31,048 nt of DNA, taken from NCBI GenBank assembly GCA_945906975.1, contig CAMDRY010000004.1, positions 1 through 31,048 of the forward strand. The letters are read 5' to 3'. A program made the position numbers and the translations under genes. Positions 1 through 8,225 of the stretch are shown in pieces (position 1 is the first letter of the stretch; every line of letters starts with the position of its first letter). This DNA is from Bordetella parapertussis. Lineage in GTDB: Bacteria; Pseudomonadota; Gammaproteobacteria; Burkholderiales; SG8-39. The notes beneath the pieces were generated by a model. It was not told where the DNA came from. It searched no databases and saw nothing but the letters and a program-made list of their open reading frames with translations.

Positions 1-1493
1 ATGTTTTTTTGTATCTTGCCTATGGGGGTTTTAGGGAACTCGGTGACGAATTTGACGTTGCGCGGGCGTTTGAATTCGGCCAGGCGCGTGCGGCAATGTT
101 CTATGACTTGCGCTTCGCTTAGCGTAGCGCCGGCCTTGAGCGAAATATAGGCCGCCGGCAGTTCGCCAAACTTGGCGTCGGGCACGCCGAACACGGCGCA
201 TTCGGACACCGCCTCGAGTTGAAAAATAATGTCCTCGATTTCCTTCGGGTAGACGTTCTCGCCGCCGGAAATGAGCATGTCCTTGGCGCGGTCGACGAGG
301 GTGATGAAGCCCTCCTTGTCCATGATGCCGACGTCGCCGGTGAGACCCCAGCCATTGCCGTGTTTGAAAAAGGCCGCGGTCTGTTCCGGTTCGCCGTAGT
401 ACTCGAGCATGAGGTTGTCGCCACGGCTGCCGATCTCGCCGAGTTCGCCCGAAGCCACCGGTTTGCCCTCGGCGGTGAACAGCGCCACTTCGACGTTGTA
501 GGCCTGCCGCCCCACCGAGCCTAGTTTGGCCGGCAGATGCCAGTCGCGCAGCGAGGTGAGCACGCCCATTTCAGACTGGCCGTAAATCTGCGTCAGCAGC
601 AGTTGCGGCAGGCGTTTTTTCAGCTCGACCTGCACCCAGTCGGGCATGGGCGCGCCGGCGAAAGAAAGCTTGCGCCAGGTGGCGAGTTTGGCGGCATCGA
701 AATTTGGGCTAGACACCAGCATATTGGTCTGGGTCGGCACCATGAAGGCCGCCGTCACGCCGTCGCGCGCCGCGGTTTCCATGAACTTGTCGGCCGACCA
801 GGGGGTCACCAACGTGCAGGTGGCGCCCACCAATACGGCCGGCTGGAACATGATGTTCAGTGCCGCGACATGGAATAGCGGCGTGACGATGGCGACAACG
901 TCACGCTCATCCAGCGCCTCTTCCAGTGCAACGGTGTGCGCAGTGAGCGTGCGCGCGCGATGACTGCACAGCACGCCCTTGGGCCGGCCGGTGGTGCCGC
1001 CGGTGTAGGTCATGCAAAAGGCGTCGGTTTCTTCCATCGCTACGGCCGGTTCGGTCGCGGCCTGCGCGGCAATGAACTCCTCGAGGCGCGTCGCCCCGTC
1101 TGCCGCGCCGATGCAAACCAGTGTCTTTATTTTCGGGCAGCGGCCGCGCACCGCCGCGACTTTGTCGGCGAAGGCGGCGTCAAACACCAGCGCCTCGCTG
1201 TCGGACTTGTTGAGCACGTATTCGAGTTCGTCCGGCGAGTACAGCACCGACACGTTCACCAGCACCAGGCCTGACTTGGCGGCGCCGAAAAACACCACGC
1301 CGTATTCGGGCAGGTTGCGCGAAATGATCGCCAGCTTGGCGCCCTTGGGCAGGCCGAGGGCGAGCAAGGCATGGGCGAAGCGGTTGGCCTGGCCGTTAAG
1401 TTCGCTGTAGCTGAGCCGGACGCCGTCGCGGATGATCGCCGGCTTGTCCGGGAAGCGCGCTGCCGAGCGCCGCAGCATGTCGCCGGTGAGCAT
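1..1493 (-). CDS. Acyl-CoA synthetase / AMP-dependent ligase, 3' end cut by window edge
   Basis: This gene reads leftwards from ATG at 1493 and stays open to base 1, so only the last few residues and the stop are missing. About 497 codons are visible. An AAGGAGG ribosome binding site lies 7 bases before the start. The product is a class I adenylate-forming enzyme that would activate a carboxylic acid to its acyl-AMP and then its CoA thioester. Visible core motifs are the P-loop YTGGTTGRPKG, then QIYGQSEMG, then GDVGIMDKEGF with VDRAKDMLISGGENVYPKEIE, and near the window edge PKTPIGKIQKN, which carries the catalytic lysine. The substrate cannot be read from the sequence; the family covers medium-chain fatty and aromatic acids. 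The MFS gene upstream ends 62 bases before this start, so the two are probably cotranscribed and the transporter may import the acid, which is inference. Confidence 0.93.
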   Translation of the reverse strand, partial: MLTGDMLRRSAARFPDKPAIIRDGVRLSYSELNGQANRFAHALLALGLPKGAKLAIISRNLPEYGVVFFGAAKSGLVLVNVSVLYSPDELEYVLNKSDSEALVFDAAFADKVAAVRGRCPKIKTLVCIGAADGATRLEEFIAAQAATEPAVAMEETDAFCMTYTGGTTGRPKGVLCSHRARTLTAHTVALEEALDERDVVAIVTPLFHVAALNIMFQPAVLVGATCTLVTPWSADKFMETAARDGVTAAFMVPTQTNMLVSSPNFDAAKLATWRKLSFAGAPMPDWVQVELKKRLPQLLLTQIYGQSEMGVLTSLRDWHLPAKLGSVGRQAYNVEVALFTAEGKPVASGELGEIGSRGDNLMLEYYGEPEQTAAFFKHGNGWGLTGDVGIMDKEGFITLVDRAKDMLISGGENVYPKEIEDIIFQLEAVSECAVFGVPDAKFGELPAAYISLKAGATLSEAQVIEHCRTRLAEFKRPRNVKFVTEFPKTPIGKIQKN

Positions 1494-1555
1494 GGTGTGT
1501 CCTCCTTGTAACCGCATAGCCGGCTAAGCGGGGCGGTGCGCCGGATGAAACGCGA

Positions 1556-2809
1556 TCAGCCCGTTGCCGCGGCCCTCTTTATAGTGAACGAAAGCAGTAC
1601 CGCGATGATTGTAAACAAAACCATCGCCGACAGCGCCAGCGACCAGTGGATGCCGATGAAGCCGCCGGCGATGCCTATGGTGACGCCGCTGAAGGCGCGC
1701 ATGCCAAGACTGGACAGGATGTACAGCCCGATGACGCGGCCGCGCAGGTGCGCCGGTGCGTGCAACTGCACAAGGGTCTGCGCCATGGCGTTGAACGACA
1801 GCTCGAGAAAGCCCACGGCGAACAGCAGCAGCAGCGCCACCGGGTAGAGCTTGACCAGCGCAAAGCCGCCTATGGCGCAGCACCAGAGCAGGGCGAGGAT
1901 GCAGGCGGTGCGCGCACGCGCCGGCAGCAGGCTGCGGCTCTCGAGCAGCAGGCCGGCGGTCAGCGCGCCGGCCGCATCGGCGGCGAGCAGCATGGTGTAG
2001 GAGAAATCGGCGTCCTTGTGCCCCAGGTCGTGGGCGAACTCGGGCATTTGCGGCTGGTAGCCGTTGCCAACAAAGAGCGATGCAAGGCCGGCGAGCAGGA
2101 TCATCGGCACGATCACCGGGTGTCCGCTGATTTCGCGCACTGTGGCAACTACATCGGCGAGGCCGCGCACGGCGCGTGCGGTGGGAACGGCGGGCGCGGC
2201 TTCCTTGCGAAAGCGCGGGCCGTAGGGCGCTTTCCACAGCCAGATCACAAAGGGCAGGTAGATCAGCGCGTTGAGCACGATGCCGTACGAGGCGCCGAAA
2301 ATCAGCAGGATGGCGCCGCCCACCGCCGGGCCGAACAACAGGCCGAGGTAGCGCGCCGTCGCGTTGAGGCGCACCGCCGACTGCAGTTGTGCCGGGCCGA
2401 CGATGTCGTGGATCAGCAGTTGCGCCGCGGGGTGCCAGAACACGCCGGCAAAGCCGTGCAGCACCAGCAGCACCATCGCATGCCATTGTTGCAGCGTGTC
2501 GGTGATGAAAAAATAACCCCAGCCCAGCGACGTCGCCATGAAGCAGCACATGCCGAACTGGATCAGGCGGCGCGGGTCGTAGCGGTCGGCAAGGGCACCG
2601 GACCAGACCGAGAAAAACAGGAAGGGCAGCCAGTGCGCGAGGATGGCGAAACCGCCCAGTGCCGGCGAGCGGAATTTCTCGAAAATGATCCAGTAGCTGA
2701 TCACGTGCTCGATGCTGTCGGCCATCATCGCCAGCGCGCCGCAGATGAAATAGGCGCGATAGCCGGGCAGGCGCAGTGCGGCGAAGGATTGCGGGGCGGC
2801 AGTGGTCAA
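1556..2809 (-). CDS. MFS transporter (EntS/MFS_3-like)
   Basis: A polytopic inner-membrane protein with about 12 hydrophobic segments and the MFS loop motif SGALADRYDPRR between the second and third helices. It resembles the MFS_3 (EntS-like exporter) branch; the substrate is unknown. An in-frame ATG exists at 2905, but that start lies inside the terminator hairpin of the neighbouring gene and adds a poorly conserved arginine-rich leader. I prefer TTG at 2809, preceded by a weak GAGAG, which gives about 417 residues and begins just before the family-like segment FAALRLPGYRAYF. It stops at 1556 with TGA, 62 bases before the acyl-CoA ligase gene, so the two are probably one transcript. Long open frames on both strands across this gene are GC-bias shadows. 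The exact start is uncertain; the family call is secure. Confidence 0.85.
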   Translation of the reverse strand: MTTAAPQSFAALRLPGYRAYFICGALAMMADSIEHVISYWIIFEKFRSPALGGFAILAHWLPFLFFSVWSGALADRYDPRRLIQFGMCCFMATSLGWGYFFITDTLQQWHAMVLLVLHGFAGVFWHPAAQLLIHDIVGPAQLQSAVRLNATARYLGLLFGPAVGGAILLIFGASYGIVLNALIYLPFVIWLWKAPYGPRFRKEAAPAVPTARAVRGLADVVATVREISGHPVIVPMILLAGLASLFVGNGYQPQMPEFAHDLGHKDADFSYTMLLAADAAGALTAGLLLESRSLLPARARTACILALLWCCAIGGFALVKLYPVALLLLFAVGFLELSFNAMAQTLVQLHAPAHLRGRVIGLYILSSLGMRAFSGVTIGIAGGFIGIHWSLALSAMVLFTIIAVLLSFTIKRAAATG

Positions 2810-2901
2810 GTGTTGCTCTCGGTTGGATGTTGCGCGCGCGCGCAGGGTGTGCGCCGCCGGTTTGAAGTGGCGATTGTCGCGGATTTTTACAGCCGGTGTG
2901 G

Positions 2902-2938
2902 GCAAAAAAAAAGACAGGCTGAGCCTGTCTTTTTTTGC
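2902..2938. terminator. Bidirectional intrinsic terminator
   Basis: A near-perfect inverted repeat with arms AAGACAGGC and GCCTGTCTT around a 3-base loop is flanked by nine A on the left and seven T on the right. It therefore forms a hairpin plus U-tract on either strand. On the minus strand it sits 10 bases beyond the stop of the winged-helix gene and insulates the MFS gene from it. Confidence 0.9.
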
Positions 2939-2947
2939 AGCGGCCGG

Positions 2948-3202
2948 TTAGTTGCTGACCGGTTGCGCCTTGGATTTGCGGCCTGGGCCGACTGGGGGAA
3001 TGTAACCGGCAACGCGGCACAGCATGCCTTCAACTTTTTTGCCATCGTTGTAGCGGATGGAGTGGCACATGATCACCTCACCCTTGGCCGACAGTTCGAG
3101 CATGCGTGCACGCACGTTGGCGAGGGAGAGTCCTGTTCCGGCGGCGATTTCCGAGTCGAGCTTTTCGCCGCTGCTTTTAAGAAATTTCATGATTTCCTGC
3201 AA
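2948..3202 (-). CDS. Small winged-helix DNA-binding protein
   Basis: An 84-residue protein. The first two thirds look like a winged helix-turn-helix: an N-terminal helix (QEIMKFLKSSGEKLD), then SEIAAGTGLSLANVRARMLELSAKG as the HTH, then a beta wing (EVIMCHSIRYNDGKKVEG), and a basic tail (GRKSK). Short proteins of this kind are common in betaproteobacteria and are usually labelled as ArsR-like or hypothetical regulators; the regulated genes are not known to me. The start is TTG at 3202, supported by AAGGAG 8 bases upstream; an internal ATG four codons later is possible but less well placed. The gene is monocistronic between glnS and a strong terminator. The single Cys pair does not look like a metal site. 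Confidence 0.8.
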   Translation of the reverse strand: MQEIMKFLKSSGEKLDSEIAAGTGLSLANVRARMLELSAKGEVIMCHSIRYNDGKKVEGMLCRVAGYIPPVGPGRKSKAQPVSN

Positions 3203-3410
3203 CTCAGATACTCCTTATGTTTGCCTTGGGGGAGAGCCGCTCCCTGGCGGTTTGACATCTTTGCAACCCCGCGGCGGCTCCGAGGGTAGCTATGTTGCCA
3301 CATTCAGCGGTTTGGCGCTCAAAAAAGAGGCTTTCAGGCGCCTGCGGATGGTCGCCAGGAAAGGCGAAAAAGATGGGAACCCGCGCCAGGCGGGCTTTTC
3401 AGGGGGGTAC
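3203..3410 (-). promoter_or_regulatory. glnS 3' end and leader of the winged-helix gene
   Basis: This 208-base gap holds the leader of the downstream minus-strand regulator. Two inverted repeats share bases: GGGAG/CTCCC (3230-3244) and GAGCCGC/GCGGCTC (3234-3240 with 3274-3280), so only one can form at a time. I do not see a convincing -35/-10 pair. No ORF in it looks real. Confidence 0.35.
3380..3394 (-). terminator. Possible weak glnS terminator
   Basis: A short GC hairpin, CCCGC/GCGGG, lies 17 bases past the glnS stop on the minus strand. The T-run (five T) comes only after a 9-base gap, so termination here would be inefficient. No better candidate follows glnS. Confidence 0.3.
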
Positions 3411-5204
3411 TTATTTTTTCCAGGTGTCCTTGAGGGTGACGGTGCGGTTGAATTTTCCGGCGTCCTTCAGGTCTGCGACAAAATAACCGTGACGCTCGAA
3501 CTGGAAGCGCTCGCCCGGCGCGACATCCTTTAGCGCCGGTTCGAGTTGAGCCTGGATGACCTGGCTTGATGCCGGATTGAGCTCGAGCAGGAAGTCGCGG
3601 TCTGCGGCGCCGGGGTGTGCCGCGGTGAACAGGCGGTCGTAAAGGCGCACTTCGGCCGCATGGGCATGTTTGGCGCTAAGCCAGTGTATGTTGCCCTTGA
3701 CCTTGTAATTGTCCGAACCGGGCGTGCCCGACTTGGAATCGGCGTGATAAGTGCAGCGCACGGTGTCGCTGGCCTGGTCGTAACCCGTGCATTCGATGAC
3801 AAAGCCGTAGCGCAGTCGCACCTTGTTGCCCGGGAACAGGCGGAAGTAACCCTTGGAGGGGACCTCCATATAGTCCTCGCGCTCTATCCACAGTTCACGC
3901 GAAAACGGCAGGCTGCGCCTGCCCCATTCGGGTTTTTGCGGATGATGCGGCGCTTCGCACCACTCCTCGGCGTTCTCGGGATAATTTTCTATGACCAGGC
4001 GCACCGGGTCGAGCACGGCGACGCGTCGCGGCGCGATCTCGTTGAGGTGATCGCGCATGCATTCCTCGAGCACCGAGTAGTCAATCCAGGAGTCCGACTT
4101 GGAGACGCCGATGCGTTCGGCGAAGTGGCGAAAGCCCTCAGGCGTGTAGCCGCGGCGGCGGGCGCCCAGAAGGGTCGGCAGGCGCGGGTCGTCCCAGCCG
4201 TCGACATGTTTTTCTTCCACCAACTGGATGAGCTTGCGCTTTGAGAGCACAACGTAGGTTAGGTTGAGGCGCGCGAACTCGTATTGATGCGGCAGCGGTG
4301 CGGCCAGCAGGCCGCCCACCCGCGTTCCATCGGGCGCGGTCGTAACATCGGCCAGTTTTGCCAGCAGCCAGTCGTAGAACGGGCGTTGATCCTCGAACTC
4401 CAGGGTACAGATCGAGTGGGTGATGCGCTCGAGCGCGTCCTCGATCGGATGGGCGAAGGTGTACATCGGATAAATGCCCCAGGCATCGCCGGTGCGGTGA
4501 TGGCTGGCCTTGCGTATGCGGTAGATGGCCGGGTCGCGCAGGTTGATGTTGGGCGAGCCCATGTCGATTTTTGCGCGCAGCACCATGCTGCCCTCGGCGT
4601 GTTTTCCGGCGCGCATTTCGCGAAGGGTCGCGAGGTGCTCGGCCGCCGGCTTGCCGCGCCAGACCGAATCCTTGCCGCGCTCGGTCAGCGTGCCGCGGTT
4701 GACGCGCATCTCCTCGGCGCTCTGGCGATCGACGTAGGCGTGGCCGGCACCGACCAGGTATTCGGCCGCCTCGTACATGAAGTCAAAGTAATCGCTGGCG
4801 TAATACAGGTTCGACTCACCGCCAAAGTCCCAGCCAAAGCCCAGCCACCTGACCGAGTCGAGGATGGCGTCGACGTACTCCTGCTCCTCTTTTTCCGGAT
4901 TGGTGTCATCAAAGCGCATGTGGCAGACGCCGCCGTAATCGCGCGCCAGGCCAAAGTTGAGGCAGATCGATTTGGCGTGGCCAAAGTGCAGGTAACCGTT
5001 GGGCTCGGGCGGAAAGCGCGTGCGGATCTTTGCCGCGTCAGGCGCGGCGGTTTCGTGATCTTTCGCCGGCCCGGGTTTGCCGCCCCAGCGTTTGGTCGCG
5101 TAGGTGCCGGCGGCGAGGTCGTGGTCGATGATGCTGCGGATGAAATTGCCGGCGTGCGGCGTTTCTGCGCTGGGTGTTTTGGGTTTGGCGGGAGGATTGG
5201 ACAT
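3411..5204 (-). CDS. glnS: Glutaminyl-tRNA synthetase
   Basis: A cytoplasmic class I aminoacyl-tRNA synthetase that charges tRNA-Gln with glutamine using ATP. The nucleotide-binding signature PPEPNGYLHFGHAKS is at residues 65-79, with the HIGH-type motif at 73-76, and the KMSKS counterpart VLSKRK lies near residue 320. The catalytic half (GlnRS/GluRS type) is followed by the two beta-barrel anticodon-binding domains. At 597 residues it is about 40 longer than the E. coli enzyme. The extra length is a linker of about 25 residues before the active-site signature (around GGKPGPAKDH) and a smaller insert near residues 290-305. GlnRS rather than GluRS is supported by FIRSIIDHDLAAG at the N-terminus and the SICLNFG segment. 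A TAAAAT -10 box lies about 46 bases upstream of the ATG. Confidence 0.97.
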   Translation of the reverse strand: MSNPPAKPKTPSAETPHAGNFIRSIIDHDLAAGTYATKRWGGKPGPAKDHETAAPDAAKIRTRFPPEPNGYLHFGHAKSICLNFGLARDYGGVCHMRFDDTNPEKEEQEYVDAILDSVRWLGFGWDFGGESNLYYASDYFDFMYEAAEYLVGAGHAYVDRQSAEEMRVNRGTLTERGKDSVWRGKPAAEHLATLREMRAGKHAEGSMVLRAKIDMGSPNINLRDPAIYRIRKASHHRTGDAWGIYPMYTFAHPIEDALERITHSICTLEFEDQRPFYDWLLAKLADVTTAPDGTRVGGLLAAPLPHQYEFARLNLTYVVLSKRKLIQLVEEKHVDGWDDPRLPTLLGARRRGYTPEGFRHFAERIGVSKSDSWIDYSVLEECMRDHLNEIAPRRVAVLDPVRLVIENYPENAEEWCEAPHHPQKPEWGRRSLPFSRELWIEREDYMEVPSKGYFRLFPGNKVRLRYGFVIECTGYDQASDTVRCTYHADSKSGTPGSDNYKVKGNIHWLSAKHAHAAEVRLYDRLFTAAHPGAADRDFLLELNPASSQVIQAQLEPALKDVAPGERFQFERHGYFVADLKDAGKFNRTVTLKDTWKK

Positions 5205-5433
5205 GGGGGCTCGGAACGGAGCGTGCGAAGCGGCGCGCGTTGATGTCGCATTTTACAACAGCGCGCGCCAAGCTCAGGCTGCTAAAATGAAGCATAAAAG
5301 CATCGGGCACCATCGCGCACTCTGGGCACTCTGGGCTCCCCGCGCGCACGCGCGGGGCACACTGTTCCGGCCACGATGCCCGTCTGCGATACGGCAACAA
5401 CAGCATAAAACGACACAAAAAAGGGAGGGCACC
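5205..5433. promoter_or_regulatory. Divergent promoter region of glnS and the hydrolase, with structured leader
   Basis: A TAAAAT box reads leftwards at 5250-5255 towards glnS, and another reads rightwards at 5283-5288 towards the hydrolase; neither has a good -35. The rightward leader of about 145 bases contains a tandem 9-base repeat CACTCTGGG (5318-5326 and 5327-5335). Directly after it comes a perfect 8-bp GC hairpin, CCCCGCGC/GCGCGGGG, with a 4-base loop (5338-5357) and no T-run, so it is leader structure and not a classical terminator. An AAGGGAGGG ribosome binding site (5421-5429) precedes the ATG at 5434. Confidence 0.5.
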
Positions 5434-6657
5434 ATGTTTGCATTGCCGCGTCTGCTTGCCGTCATCGCCATTTCGTTTGCCGCCGCGCTGTCTGGCGGGG
5501 TATCCGCGCAGATCGCGCAGCAGCGCACCTGGCCCGAGCTCAAGGACGCGGTGCAGGACAGGGTCAATCGCAACGCCTATCCGATGACCGGCTACGATCG
5601 CGAAGAGGTGCGTGAGGTCCTGTCGCGCATCAACTCGCTTGACCGCGACGAGTGGGCGCGCTCATGGGTGCAGCAGGGCGACAAGCATTTCACCCACGCC
5701 AGGCTGAACGAGACGGCAAAGCCCCTCGCGGCGCGCGAAGCCTATTTGGCGGCGTGGCGTTATTTCAGTTTTGGTGCGTGGCCGACGCAAAATTCCGAGG
5801 GCAAGCGCACGGCCCACCGGCGTGCGACCGAGGCGTTTCGCGCTTACGCGCGCCTCGTCAAGCCGGCGATCGAGGTGGTACGCATTCCGTTTGAGGGCAA
5901 GGAAATCGTCGCTTACCTGCAATTGCCGCCTCCCGCCCCGCTTGGAAAAGGTGAAAAGGCCGGCAAGCCGGCACCGGTGGTGATGAGCGTGGGCGGCCTT
6001 GACAGCTACAAGGAATATGTTGTCGAGCAATACGGGCCGGGTTACCTCAACGCCGGGCTCGGCTATATCGCGCTCGACATGCCCGGCAACGGCGAGTCGA
6101 CGATGCTGATCGATGTCGGCGCCGAGCGCATGTATTCGCGCGTGCTCGATTACCTGGCGACGCGCAAGGACGTGGATGCCAAGCGCATCGGTTTCATGGG
6201 CGTTTCCTGGGGCGGGCACTGGGCGGCGCGAATGGGCTTCACCGAAAAAGACCGACTGCGCGGCACTGTCGTTTGGGGCGGGCCGGTTGACGTTTATTTT
6301 TCACGTGAGTGGCAGACCAAGGCGCTGGGCACGCGCGAATACCTGTTCGACCTGTTCGCCGCCCGCGCCAGCGTTTACGGCGCCAACACCCTGGAGGAGT
6401 TCCTCGCCTACGGCCCGCGCATGTCGCTCAAGACCGCGGGCTGGCTGGACAAGCCGTCGGCGCCGATGCTGCTGGTCAACGGCGAGAAAGACAGCCAGGT
6501 GCCGATCGAGGACTTGTATGCGCTGCTGCGCAGCGGTTCGCCCAAAGAGGCCTGGGTCAATCCAGAGGGCGGCCATATCGGACGCAATCGCGACTGGCCC
6601 GACACGCGCATTTTCAGCCAGGTGGTGGTGCCCTGGCTGGAGCGTGTTCTCAAGTAG
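5434..6657 (+). CDS. Exported FrsA-like alpha/beta hydrolase
   Basis: A 407-residue alpha/beta hydrolase with an N-terminal signal peptide: a short basic start (MFALPR), a hydrophobic stretch to about residue 20 and a likely cleavage after VSA near residue 25, so it should act in the periplasm. The catalytic triad is visible: Ser258 in the nucleophile elbow GVSWGG, Asp353 in NGEKDSQVP and His381 in GGHIGR. A helical N-terminal domain (about 30-150) precedes the hydrolase core, as in the FrsA/DUF1100 esterases and related fungal-type dienelactone and 2,6-dihydroxypseudooxynicotine hydrolases. The substrate is unknown; ester or C-C bond hydrolysis are both possible. The ATG at 5434 has a strong AAGGGAGGG site. 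A longer frame open upstream of it is leader sequence. The gene is followed by its own gap and the paaY promoter, so it is probably monocistronic. Confidence 0.85.
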   Translation: MFALPRLLAVIAISFAAALSGGVSAQIAQQRTWPELKDAVQDRVNRNAYPMTGYDREEVREVLSRINSLDRDEWARSWVQQGDKHFTHARLNETAKPLAAREAYLAAWRYFSFGAWPTQNSEGKRTAHRRATEAFRAYARLVKPAIEVVRIPFEGKEIVAYLQLPPPAPLGKGEKAGKPAPVVMSVGGLDSYKEYVVEQYGPGYLNAGLGYIALDMPGNGESTMLIDVGAERMYSRVLDYLATRKDVDAKRIGFMGVSWGGHWAARMGFTEKDRLRGTVVWGGPVDVYFSREWQTKALGTREYLFDLFAARASVYGANTLEEFLAYGPRMSLKTAGWLDKPSAPMLLVNGEKDSQVPIEDLYALLRSGSPKEAWVNPEGGHIGRNRDWPDTRIFSQVVVPWLERVLK

Positions 6658-6688
6658 GCGCGTCCGATAGCGGCGCAGGATAGTGGCG

Positions 6689-6694
6689 TAAAAT
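6689..6694 (+). promoter_or_regulatory. -10 box of the paaY operon
   Basis: TAAAAT lies 74 bases before the paaY ATG in the 111-base gap after the hydrolase gene. No clear -35 hexamer is seen at 17 bases. An AAAGGG ribosome binding site is at 6754-6759. Confidence 0.4.
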
Positions 6695-6768
6695 TCCCCG
6701 CGGTCACTCAAGCACAACACGGTTGCACGGCAGCTCGGCAGCACAATCGCCTCAAAGGGCAAGTTCGC

Positions 6769-7404
6769 ATGGTCAAGGTCTACTCCATAGATGGCATCAC
6801 GCCGGTCGTGCACCCGCTGGCGTATGTGCATCCTAGCGCCGTGCTGATCGGTGATGTGATTCTTGGCGCCGGCGTCTATGTCGGCCCCTGCGCCAGCCTG
6901 CGCGGCGATTTTGGCCGCATCCTCATCGAAGCGGGCGCCAACATCCAGGACGCGTGCATCGTGCATGGTATTCCGGGCGAGGACACGGTGATCGAAGAGG
7001 ACGGGCACATCGGCCACGGCGCGATCATCCACGCCGCGCGCATTTGCCGCAACGCCATGGTGGGCATGCACGCGGTGATCAACGATCACGCTGAAATCGG
7101 CGAATCGGCCTTTGTCGGCGCCCTGGCCTTTGTCAAGACCGGCATGAAGGTGCCGGCGCGCACGCTTGCGGTGGGCATGCCGGCGCGCGTGCTGCGGCCG
7201 CTGAGCGACGAAGAACTGGCATGGAAGCGTGATGCCACGCGTCAGTACCAGCAACTCACCGAACGCAGTCGCGCCACGCTTCGCGAGACGGTCGCGCTGA
7301 CCGAGGTCGAGCCTGACCGGGCGCGCATCAAGCTTGCAGATGTCTTGCCCCTGGGCGCGTACAAGCAGGGTATTGCCACAAAAGCCAATATGGAGAAATC
7401 ATGA
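6769..7404 (+). CDS. paaY: PaaY-like hexapeptide-repeat protein (thioesterase / gamma-carbonic anhydrase fold)
   Basis: A 211-residue left-handed beta-helix protein with repeated hexapeptides ([18 protein letters not shown] and so on) and three likely metal-ligand histidines at 66 (CIVHG), 83 (HIGHG) and 88 (AIIHA). It aligns closely from memory with E. coli PaaY, including TPVV near residue 11, [10 protein letters not shown] near 42-51 and the C-terminal helix ending with EVEPDRARI. PaaY hydrolyses dead-end thioesters formed during phenylacetate breakdown. The other phenylacetate genes are absent here, so it may serve another CoA pathway. CaiE is the alternative name for this family. The stop overlaps the start of the aldolase gene (ATGA at 7401-7404), so the two are translationally coupled. 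Confidence 0.85.
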   Translation: MVKVYSIDGITPVVHPLAYVHPSAVLIGDVILGAGVYVGPCASLRGDFGRILIEAGANIQDACIVHGIPGEDTVIEEDGHIGHGAIIHAARICRNAMVGMHAVINDHAEIGESAFVGALAFVKTGMKVPARTLAVGMPARVLRPLSDEELAWKRDATRQYQQLTERSRATLRETVALTEVEPDRARIKLADVLPLGAYKQGIATKANMEKS

Positions 7405-8150
7405 ATCTGTCGTTTGCCGAACGTTTGCGCCGCGGGGAGCTTTTGCTCGGGACTATCGTCACGCTGCAATCGACCGATGTGAGCGAGTTGCTCTCCATGG
7501 CCGGGTATGACTGGCTGTTCATCGATACCGAGCATGCGCCGCTGACGCTGCGCGATGCGCAAACGCTGATTCAGGCGGCGCGCGTGCCTTGCCTGATCCG
7601 TGTCGCCGACGACGGCGAGGGAACCATCAAGCGGGCGCTCGACACCGGCGCGACGGGCATTGTCGTGCCGCAAGTGACCACCGCCGGGCAGGCCGAGCAA
7701 ATTGTCCGCCACGCCAAATATCCGCCGATGGGCACGCGCGGGGTGGGCATCGTGCGCGCACAGGGCTATGGCCACGGCATACGCGAGTATCTTTACGAGG
7801 CGAATGAAGAGACGGTGGTTGTGGTGCAGGTGGAGCACAAGATCGGGGTCGAAAATATTGACGCCATCTGCGCGGTGCCGGGTATTGATGCCGTGTTTGT
7901 CGGCCCTTACGATTTATCGGCAAGTCTCGACTTAACCGGCATGGTGACTAATCCGGGTGTCGTTGCCGCAATTGAGCGCATCACCGAGGGGGGCCGGGAA
8001 AGCAACCGTCAGTTGGGCATTTATGTGGGCAGCGCGGAGCTCGCCAGGGAATATATTGCCAAGGGTTATACACTGGTGGCGGTGGGCATGGATACGATCA
8101 TGCTCGGTACCGCCGCGCGCGATACCCTTGGCGCCGTGCGTGGCACATAA
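7401..8150 (+). CDS. HpcH/HpaI family class II aldolase
   Basis: A 249-residue TIM-barrel aldolase of the HpcH/HpaI family, which cleaves or forms 2-keto-3-deoxy acids to pyruvate plus an aldehyde using a divalent metal. His45 in DTEHAPL is the expected base, Arg67 (LIRV) the pyruvate-binding arginine, and Glu145 (QVEHK) with Asp171 (VGPYDLS) the metal ligands. The length is normal. The substrate is not clear: 4-hydroxy-2-oxoheptanedioate, 2-keto-3-deoxyrhamnonate and 2-dehydro-3-deoxyglucarate aldolases share these motifs. The start overlaps the paaY stop by 4 bases, and an enoyl-CoA hydratase follows after 75 bases. The neighbours suggest work on a CoA- or aromatic-derived keto acid, but this is inference. 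Confidence 0.88.
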   Translation: MNLSFAERLRRGELLLGTIVTLQSTDVSELLSMAGYDWLFIDTEHAPLTLRDAQTLIQAARVPCLIRVADDGEGTIKRALDTGATGIVVPQVTTAGQAEQIVRHAKYPPMGTRGVGIVRAQGYGHGIREYLYEANEETVVVVQVEHKIGVENIDAICAVPGIDAVFVGPYDLSASLDLTGMVTNPGVVAAIERITEGGRESNRQLGIYVGSAELAREYIAKGYTLVAVGMDTIMLGTAARDTLGAVRGT

Positions 8151-8225
8151 GGCCGGCTTCGCGGCTGCACCACCTGCGAAAACCGAATTTTTTCCAGCAC
8201 TGACCCAGCACTGATCGGAGCAATA

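Noticed and set aside
1524..3289. Long open frames on both strands over the MFS gene at 1556-2809
   Set aside because: Only the frame with membrane helices and the MFS loop motif is plausible; the others run through the terminator at 2902-2938 and have low-complexity translations.
4800..4822. A GGTTCGACTC string resembling a tRNA T-arm
   Set aside because: It lies inside the glnS coding sequence and no acceptor or anticodon stem surrounds it.
5104..5433. An N-terminal extension of the hydrolase open from 5104
   Set aside because: It runs antisense through the glnS start and across the promoter region; the strong ribosome binding site and signal peptide begin at 5434.
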